Source: Ghiorsea sp. (GTDB lineage: Bacteria; Pseudomonadota; Zetaproteobacteria; Mariprofundales; Mariprofundaceae). Taken from it: 6,230 nt of DNA. The first letter of the stretch is position 1. Each line of letters starts with the position of its first letter. The notes under the pieces were generated by a model, which saw only the letters and a program-made list of their open reading frames with translations, had not been told where the DNA came from and searched no databases. This document shows, piece by piece, positions 1-4,461 of this stretch. Position numbers and translations under genes: made by a program. The DNA is taken from assembly GCA_027053695.1 (NCBI GenBank), contig JALUHL010000244.1, forward strand, positions 1-6,230, in the 5' to 3' direction.

Positions 1-831
1 AAGTTTGATGCGGATTTAATTCGCAAAATGAACACGCCTTATGAAGCGCGCCCATATACGGATTATCGCCCATTGTTTATCAATGATAGGATGAAGAAAA
101 AGTCGCTAGCCTTTTTGAAAGAAAATCATGATATATTCGTGCAAGCGCAAGAAAAATATGGCGTTGCGCCAGAAATCATCACGGCCATTTTGGGCATTGA
201 AACACGCTTTGGTGAGAATTGGGGCAGGGATAAAGTGCTGGATGCTTTGGTGACGTTGGCAACTGGTTATGAGCGTAGAGCTAAGTTTTTTCGCAAAGAG
301 CTCAAAGCATTTTTGTTGTTGTGCCAAGAAGAAGGTTTGAAGCCTGAAAATATTGAGGGTTCATATGCTGGGGCATTTGGGGTGACGCAATTGATGCCTA
401 CTTCTTTTCTAGAGTATGCAGTGGATGGCGATGGCGATGGTAAACGTGATGTTTGGCATACGCCCAAAGATATTATTTTTAGTGTGGCATACTATTTTCA
501 ACGCAACCATTGGGATGACAGTAAAATGGTGGCGCATTGGCTAAAAGACGTGCCTCAAGGCAAACTTATTCAACAAGCACTTCAAGATGAAACACGAAAA
601 TATCGCCCTTTGCGTGAATTTGAAAAAGTAGGTCTAAAAAAACCAAAAGGCTGGTCTTCAGATGAGAAAGTGGCACTGATTCAAAGGGATACCCAAGACG
701 GTAAGGTGACGATTTTGGTCAATCGTAATTTCTATGCGATTACCCGCTGGAATCGCTCTTGGAACTATGCTTTGGCAGCCACCGAGCTGGCTTATATGTT
801 GGGCAATGAAAAGTGTGATGTAGGCAAGTAA
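1..831 (+). CDS. mltB: Lytic murein transglycosylase, MltB family (5'-truncated by the window)
   Basis: This enzyme would cleave the MurNAc-GlcNAc bond of peptidoglycan non-hydrolytically, leaving 1,6-anhydroMurNAc ends, in the periplasm. The frame is open from base 1, and family-typical sequence (the RKMNTPYEARP stretch) straddles the first ATG at 28. That ATG is therefore internal; the true start and any signal peptide or lipobox lie upstream. The MltB core is clear: YGVAPEIITAILGIETRFG carries the expected catalytic Glu (codon 199-201). It is followed by VLDALVTLA, the GSYAGAFGVTQLMPTSF block, and an Asp/Gly-rich loop DGDGDGKRD (424-450) that matches the EF-hand-like calcium loop known in E. 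coli Slt35/MltB. The C-terminal part with NRNFYAITRWNRS is also typical. The stop is 1 nt before the rlpA start, which suggests one operon. The family call is firm; the symbol is by similarity only. Confidence 0.93.
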   Translation, partial: KFDADLIRKMNTPYEARPYTDYRPLFINDRMKKKSLAFLKENHDIFVQAQEKYGVAPEIITAILGIETRFGENWGRDKVLDALVTLATGYERRAKFFRKELKAFLLLCQEEGLKPENIEGSYAGAFGVTQLMPTSFLEYAVDGDGDGKRDVWHTPKDIIFSVAYYFQRNHWDDSKMVAHWLKDVPQGKLIQQALQDETRKYRPLREFEKVGLKKPKGWSSDEKVALIQRDTQDGKVTILVNRNFYAITRWNRSWNYALAATELAYMLGNEKCDVGK

Positions 832-832
832 G

Positions 833-1720
833 GTGTGTCTGCGGCTTTACTGTGCACTTGCCTGCGTGTTTGGGCTGACGATGTTCTCTTCCTGCGCTCC
901 TACACGTTATCCGCCGGGTTATCATAGTGGTCGTACACCACCATCCAAGCATTTGGGTGAGGGTGGCAAGGTGAAGCGTGGCAGTCCCTATCAAATTGCT
1001 GGGCAGTGGTATGAGCCGCTAGCCACAGGTGAAGCTTATGATGAAGTGGGCATTGCCTCTTGGTATGGCAAGAAATTTCATGGTAAAAAAACAGCCAATG
1101 GTGAAACCTATAATATGTATGCCATGACGGCTGCGCATACACTGTTGCCCATGCCTTCGATTGTGAGGGTTACCAACCTAGAGAATGGCAAATCAATAAA
1201 AGTTAGGGTGAATGATAGAGGGCCTTTTGTGAAAAGTCGGCTGATTGATTTATCCTATGCAGCGGCTAAAGCCTTGGGCTATGCCAAGCAGGGCACAACT
1301 CGGGTGCGTGTGCAAACTTTATACAGTGCCGATGTTAGCGCAGAGAAAGTTAAGTCCATAAAAAAACCCAGAGAAAAACCCAATAAGAAACCTGCGCCAG
1401 TCATCGCTCCTGTTCAAGCTGTAAAGCCTATACCTAGCCCTGCTCCAGCGCCGCAACAAGCTAACCCTGTGCAAAACATTCAAACTAACAACATTGAATT
1501 GGCTTATGTGCAAGTGGGTGCATTTTCTTCGCAGCAGCGAGCAGCGCAGGTGGCAGCACAGCTTAAAAGCAAAGCGGAACACGCATCAGCAGAAGTGACC
1601 CCTGTGGGGCAAGTGTATCGCGTGCGTTTAGGTCCTTTTGATTTGGATGAAGATGCTGAAGCAGCTTTAAAAAGTGTGCAAGATAGCGGATATACAAAGG
1701 CGATGATTATTCATGACTGA
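833..1720 (+). CDS. rlpA: RlpA-type septal ring lytic transglycosylase lipoprotein with SPOR domain
   Basis: Probable outer-membrane lipoprotein that cleaves glycan strands lacking stem peptides at the division site. Residues 1-21 look like a lipoprotein signal, with a hydrophobic stretch ending FSSC and Cys21 as the likely lipidated residue. A double-psi beta-barrel domain spans about 73-163 and contains GIASWYGKKFHGKKTANGE, AAHTLLPMP (His102) and VNDRGPF (Asp128). These are the residues expected to be catalytic in the family. A Lys/Pro/Ala-rich linker (about 172-220) leads to a C-terminal SPOR domain (about 222-295; AYVQVGAFSS, YRVRLGPF), which in this family binds denuded septal glycans. 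The start is GTG at 833. The frame is closed by TAG at 821, and later starts would destroy the signal peptide. The only purine-rich SD-like bases (AAGTAAGG, 826-833) touch the start codon, so translation probably depends on coupling to the upstream gene. The 295-aa length fits the family. Confidence 0.93.
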   Translation: MCLRLYCALACVFGLTMFSSCAPTRYPPGYHSGRTPPSKHLGEGGKVKRGSPYQIAGQWYEPLATGEAYDEVGIASWYGKKFHGKKTANGETYNMYAMTAAHTLLPMPSIVRVTNLENGKSIKVRVNDRGPFVKSRLIDLSYAAAKALGYAKQGTTRVRVQTLYSADVSAEKVKSIKKPREKPNKKPAPVIAPVQAVKPIPSPAPAPQQANPVQNIQTNNIELAYVQVGAFSSQQRAAQVAAQLKSKAEHASAEVTPVGQVYRVRLGPFDLDEDAEAALKSVQDSGYTKAMIIHD

Positions 1721-2261
1721 TTGTATGCAGCCCACAAAAATCATTACAGCTTTTGGCTCATCGCGGATAACGCCTAAAGATGCGCGCTTTCAAGATGTTG
1801 AAGTGTTATCAGAGAAAATTGCACAGCTGGGTTGGTCAGGTTTGGTGGGTGGTCATCAAGGTATGATGGCAGCCTTTTCGCATGGTATGGTTAAGGGTGG
1901 CGGTAAGGTGACAGGTATTACCTTGGAAGTGTTTCCAACACCACCCAATAACACGTTAACGGAAGAAAAGCGGGCATCGGATTTTTTTGAGCGCATGCAA
2001 ATGCTGATTGAACAAGCGCAAGCCTATATTGTGTTACCCGGTGGTTTGGGCACATTGGCTGAATTTGCCATGACTTGGGATTTGTTGGCGATTCGCATTT
2101 TAGAGCAGCGGCCATTGATTGTGTATGGCGTATGCTGGAAGCCTTTGATAGAAACCATGCAGGCGCAATTGGTGATGAGTGTTGACCATGGTTTTGAAAG
2201 TCTTATCTGTTGTGAAACGCATGATGAAGTGCTTGCTGCTCTGGTTAAGGTGAAGGATTAA
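1713..2261 (+). CDS. LOG-family (TIGR00730-like) nucleotide 5'-monophosphate phosphoribohydrolase
   Basis: A Rossmann-fold protein of the 'lysine decarboxylase-like' LOG family. Characterised members hydrolyse cytokinin riboside monophosphates or other nucleotide 5'-monophosphates to base plus ribose 5-phosphate; the substrate of this one is unknown. It has an N-terminal strand IITAFGSSR, a glycine motif GLVGGHQGMMAAF (about 43-55), the conserved Arg-Met pair at 94-95, and the family signature PGGLGTLAE at 109-117, which forms the catalytic and nucleotide site. The length of 182 aa is normal. The residues after the signature (FAMTWD) lack the second Glu often found before the Trp, so it is a somewhat divergent member. 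The ATG at 1713 overlaps the rlpA end by 8 nt; AAAGG at 1696-1700 is a weak SD 12 nt away. ATG 1725 is an alternative start with no SD. No signal peptide is seen, so it is cytoplasmic. Confidence 0.88.
   Translation: MTDCMQPTKIITAFGSSRITPKDARFQDVEVLSEKIAQLGWSGLVGGHQGMMAAFSHGMVKGGGKVTGITLEVFPTPPNNTLTEEKRASDFFERMQMLIEQAQAYIVLPGGLGTLAEFAMTWDLLAIRILEQRPLIVYGVCWKPLIETMQAQLVMSVDHGFESLICCETHDEVLAALVKVKD
2253..2257 (+). promoter_or_regulatory. Shine-Dalgarno for the RluA-family gene
   Basis: AAGGA lies inside the last codons of the LOG gene, 6 nt before the ATG at 2264. It fixes that ATG as the start and places the ribosome site within the upstream gene, as expected for a coupled operon. Confidence 0.7.
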
Positions 2262-2263
2262 AT

Positions 2264-3136
2264 ATGGCATTTGAAGATATTAAGCTGCATATTCCATCAG
2301 AGCAGGGTGGGCAACGTTTGGATTCAGCTTTGGCTGCGATTGCCCCTTATTCTCGGCGCAGATTGCAAAGAGCGATTGATGAAGGCGGGGTTTACCTGAA
2401 CAAAAAACGCTGCCGCAAGGCTGGCCGCATCATTCAGGGTGGTGAGAAAGTTCGTATTGTGGTGCTGGATGATGAAAAGCTTGTGCCTTTTTCGGCTGAG
2501 CAAATAGTCTGGCAGGATAAAGCTTGGGTGCTGGTGCATAAAAAAGCAGGGCAATATGCACAAGAAGCTTTGCATAGAAGCAAGGGAACATTGCCTTATG
2601 AGCTTGCTATGGCACTTCAATTAACACCTGTGCAAAACAAACATTTGCGTCCAGTGCATCGCTTGGATAAAGGCACATCAGGGTTAATGATGTTTTGTTA
2701 TGAGCCTAAAGCATTGCAACATTTGCAACAAAAATGGCAGCATGCGGTGGATAAAACCTATTGGGCTGTGGTGTCACCTGCGCCAAGCTGGGATGAGATG
2801 CTGATTGAAACTGCCATTTCAGCCAAAGCAGATAGAGCAGGACGCTATCATGTGGACAATCAGGGCAGAGCAAGCAAAACAGAAGCATTTGTTGAGCAGC
2901 GAAAAGATGGCAAGGCATTGCTCAAGTTGGTGCCGCATACTGGGCGAACCCATCAATTGCGTGTACATTTGGCATCCTTGGGCTGCCCCATCTTGGGTGA
3001 TGCACGTTACGGCGGGAAAAAACATGGGCGTATGATGTTGCATGCTCAAACGTTGCACATTAAAGGTTATGCTATGCGTTCTAAGGAAACAGAGCTGGTG
3101 TGGAGCGTAGAGCCAGAAGGAGATTGGATATGGTAA
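2264..3136 (+). CDS. RluA-family RNA pseudouridine synthase
   Basis: Isomerises uridine to pseudouridine in structured RNA, in this family usually 23S rRNA or tRNA. Residues about 16-67 form an S4 RNA-binding domain (QRLDSALAAIAPYSRRRLQRAI...VYLNKKRCRKAGRIIQGGEKVRI), which resembles the RluC/RluD branch rather than the shorter RluA itself. The signature VHRLDKGTSGLMMF (131-144) carries the catalytic Asp135, and the C-terminal block HTGRTHQLRVHLASLG...GDARYGG (225-251) is canonical. The segment normally reading like 'NKPAG' is divergent here (VHKKAGQYAQEALHR), so the exact target site cannot be assigned. At 290 aa it is slightly shorter than the roughly 320-aa RluC/RluD proteins. It starts 2 nt after the LOG stop with a good SD, and its end overlaps dacA by 7 nt. 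Confident as a family, uncertain as an orthologue. Confidence 0.92.
   Translation: MAFEDIKLHIPSEQGGQRLDSALAAIAPYSRRRLQRAIDEGGVYLNKKRCRKAGRIIQGGEKVRIVVLDDEKLVPFSAEQIVWQDKAWVLVHKKAGQYAQEALHRSKGTLPYELAMALQLTPVQNKHLRPVHRLDKGTSGLMMFCYEPKALQHLQQKWQHAVDKTYWAVVSPAPSWDEMLIETAISAKADRAGRYHVDNQGRASKTEAFVEQRKDGKALLKLVPHTGRTHQLRVHLASLGCPILGDARYGGKKHGRMMLHAQTLHIKGYAMRSKETELVWSVEPEGDWIW
3117..3122 (+). promoter_or_regulatory. Shine-Dalgarno that decides the dacA start
   Basis: AAGGAG sits 7 nt upstream of the ATG at 3130. It supports that ATG over the GTG at 3100 in the same frame, which would add ten residues, six of them Arg, before the signal peptide. Confidence 0.8.
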
Positions 3137-4284
3137 GAGGTTTATTAACCTTAGTTGGGATTGCAGTCATGCTACTTGGGCAGCAAGCTTTTGCTGCGGT
3201 CAACTGGCCGTTGGAGCCTGCTGTCAAGGCAAAATCTTGGGTGCTACTTGATGCGCGCTCAGGACAAATCCTTGCCAAACATGAAGAAAATAAACGCTTA
3301 GCGCCTGCAAGCATGACCAAGATGATGACTTTATACCTTGCTTTTGAAGCTGCCAAGCAAGGTACGCTTGATTTGGATGAGCGGGTGAATGTGAGTAAAA
3401 AGGCTTGGAAAATTGGTGGTAGCACCATGTTTTTAGAGCCGCGTATGCACCCTACAGTCCGCGAAGTGCTTCATGGTATTGCAACCCTTTCAGGTAATGA
3501 TGCAGCAACTGTGGTTGCAGAGCATTTGGCAGGCTCTACCGATGAGTTTGTGCGTTTGATGAATGCCAAGGCTGCGGATTTGGGCATGAGCAACACGCAT
3601 TTTATGAACCCTACAGGGTTCCCTGAAGATAATCATTTCAGTACAGCCATGGATATGGCGAAGTTAGGCGTTGCCTTATGGCGTGATTTCCCTAAGTTTT
3701 TTGAAATATTTGCTGAGAAAAGCTACACCTTTGATGGTCGAAAACAGTGGAATCGTAATCGGTTGCTGTGGTCGTTACCTGAAGCCAAAGGCATGAAAAC
3801 AGGACATACTGAAGAAGCGGGATACTGTTTAACAGGAGCGGCTGAGAAAGGAAATATGCGTTTGGTGTCTTCCTTGTTTGGCGCAGCATCGGATAAAGCA
3901 AGGCAAGAGCAATCGAAAGTGCTCTTAAAATATGGCATGCGCCAGTTTGTTACGGTTCGTCCTAAAGAAAAAGACATTCGCCGCAAAATTGAAGTGTTTG
4001 AAGGCAAAACGGATGCTGTTTGGGTTAAGCCCGCCAAAGCCATTTGGATTACTGTACCTAAAGGCAGTGAAAAGCATTTATCCTTTAAATTAAGCTATAA
4101 GTCGCCGCAACTTGCACCCATTCAAAAAGGGCAAGCTTTAGGCAAAGTTCAAGCTGTTTTACACACTAAAAAAGAGGATGTTGTGTTGCAAAGCGTGCCT
4201 GTATTAGCACAGCAAAGTGTGGAACAAGCTTCGTGGTTTGGGCGTAAAACGGATGCTTTGAAACTGTGGTGGCGTAATCAATAA
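3130..4284 (+). CDS. dacA: D-alanyl-D-alanine carboxypeptidase, PBP5/PBP6 (DacA) type
   Basis: A low-molecular-weight penicillin-binding protein that removes the terminal D-Ala from pentapeptide stems in the periplasm and so controls cross-linking. From the ATG at 3130 (384 aa) there is a cleavable signal peptide MVRGLLTLVGIAVMLLG ending QQAFA|A. All three active-site motifs are present: SMTK (61-64, nucleophile Ser61), SGN (121-123) and KTGHT (223-227). The sequence WVLLDARSGQILAKHEENKRLAPAS before the nucleophile is characteristic of PBP5. A PBP5_C beta-rich domain follows (about 287-363), and the C-terminal tail SWFGRKTDALKLWW looks like the amphipathic helix that anchors PBP5 to the inner membrane. 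Its start overlaps the pseudouridine synthase gene by 7 nt. The stop codon overlaps the T-tract of a minus-strand terminator, and no clear plus-strand terminator with a T-tract follows immediately. Confidence 0.96.
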   Translation: MVRGLLTLVGIAVMLLGQQAFAAVNWPLEPAVKAKSWVLLDARSGQILAKHEENKRLAPASMTKMMTLYLAFEAAKQGTLDLDERVNVSKKAWKIGGSTMFLEPRMHPTVREVLHGIATLSGNDAATVVAEHLAGSTDEFVRLMNAKAADLGMSNTHFMNPTGFPEDNHFSTAMDMAKLGVALWRDFPKFFEIFAEKSYTFDGRKQWNRNRLLWSLPEAKGMKTGHTEEAGYCLTGAAEKGNMRLVSSLFGAASDKARQEQSKVLLKYGMRQFVTVRPKEKDIRRKIEVFEGKTDAVWVKPAKAIWITVPKGSEKHLSFKLSYKSPQLAPIQKGQALGKVQAVLHTKKEDVVLQSVPVLAQQSVEQASWFGRKTDALKLWWRNQ

Positions 4285-4307
4285 AAAGCCCGCGCTTTCG
4301 CACGGGC
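4283..4307 (-). terminator. Rho-independent terminator on the minus strand (3' end of putative tracrRNA)
   Basis: Bases 4288-4307 form a hairpin: GCCCG pairs with CGGGC, then one mismatch, two more pairs and a 4-nt loop. Read on the minus strand it is followed directly by TTTTT (complement of 4283-4287). On the plus strand the hairpin is followed by AATAGG, with no T-tract. The geometry is therefore that of a terminator for leftward transcription, with its T-tract covering the last bases of the dacA stop codon. It may still give some stability to the dacA mRNA 3' end. Confidence 0.72.
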
Positions 4308-4402
4308 AATAGGTTACTCGAAAAGATTTGCATCAAGCCGAGCAGAGCCTGCAAAATAATTTCTTGTTATGAAAAGACTTTGAGGCATCCGTTAGATACA
4401 AT
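4283..4402 (-). ncRNA. Putative type II-C tracrRNA, divergent from cas9
   Basis: tracrRNA pairs with the repeat part of crRNA and binds Cas9, allowing RNase III processing and DNA targeting. Seen here: a minus-strand promoter-like element, then about 120 nt ending in a hairpin plus TTTTT. In the minus-strand RNA an anti-repeat candidate (complement of 4366-4402) ends CATAAC. It is followed by AAGAAATTATTTTGCAGG and CTCTGC. The order and spacing recall the C. jejuni tracrRNA (TTTGCGGGACTCTGC after the anti-repeat) and the GCTCTGC in N. meningitidis tracrRNA, as I remember them. A 6-bp stem TTTGCA/TGCAAA (4327-4332 with 4350-4355), or a smaller GCAG/CTGC stem, could form the nexus. Inference: the matching CRISPR repeat should begin near GTTATG. 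The array is outside the window, so base pairing cannot be confirmed. The 5' end is estimated from the -10 box. Confidence 0.62.
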
Positions 4403-4408
4403 GGCGAA

Positions 4409-4438
4409 ACTATAATTCCTTTGCTATGCTCTCTGCAA
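4409..4438 (-). promoter_or_regulatory. Putative sigma-70 promoter for the tracrRNA (minus strand)
   Basis: On the minus strand, TATAGT (complement of 4409-4414, five of six matches to TATAAT) lies 18 nt downstream of TTGCAG (complement of 4433-4438, only three of six matches to TTGACA). Transcription would start near 4402, at the beginning of the anti-repeat candidate. The -10 is good and the -35 weak; the call rests on the agreement with the terminator and the tracrRNA-like content. Confidence 0.5.
4411..4416 (+). promoter_or_regulatory. Putative -10 box of the cas9 promoter
   Basis: A perfect TATAAT, 46 nt before the cas9 ATG, would give a leader of about 40 nt. I see no convincing -35 hexamer 16-18 nt upstream and no TGn extension, so promoter strength is doubtful. 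It overlaps the -10 of the putative leftward promoter by four bases. Confidence 0.4.
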
Positions 4439-4446
4439 GTTTTTTT
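4420..4446 (+). terminator. Weak terminator-like hairpin with T7 tract ahead of cas9
   Basis: TTTGC (4420-4424) can pair with GCAAG (4435-4439) around a 10-nt loop, one pair being G-T, and seven T residues follow (4440-4446). It could stop read-through from dacA. RNA starting from the cas9 -10 would begin within the left arm and so escape it. The stem is short and A/T-rich, so this may be only a T-run. Confidence 0.25.
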
Positions 4447-4450
4447 CTGT

Positions 4451-4455
4451 GGGAG
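4451..4455 (+). promoter_or_regulatory. Shine-Dalgarno for cas9
   Basis: GGGAG is 6 nt upstream of the ATG at 4462 and supports it as the start. The encoded protein then begins directly with the RuvC-I motif, as Cas9 proteins do. Confidence 0.75.
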
Positions 4456-4461
4456 TGAAAT

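Noticed and set aside
28..30. ATG at 28 as the true start of the mltB-like gene
   Set aside because: The frame is open to base 1 and family-like sequence continues upstream; there is no signal peptide after this ATG and no SD before it.
3100..3129. GTG at 3100 as the dacA start
   Set aside because: It adds ten residues, six of them Arg, ahead of a complete signal peptide and has no SD; the ATG at 3130 has AAGGAG at ideal spacing.
4288..4307. Plus-strand intrinsic terminator for dacA
   Set aside because: The hairpin is followed by AATAGG on the plus strand rather than a T-tract, while the minus strand has TTTTT directly after it.
4166..4354. 62-aa minus-strand reading frame across the dacA end and the intergenic region
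   Set aside because: It lacks recognisable protein features and is explained by the dacA antisense strand plus the tracrRNA-like segment.
4308..4461. CRISPR array in the dacA-cas9 interval
   Set aside because: Only one repeat-like stretch is present (4366-4402), with no second copy at a spacer's distance; a tracrRNA anti-repeat explains it better.
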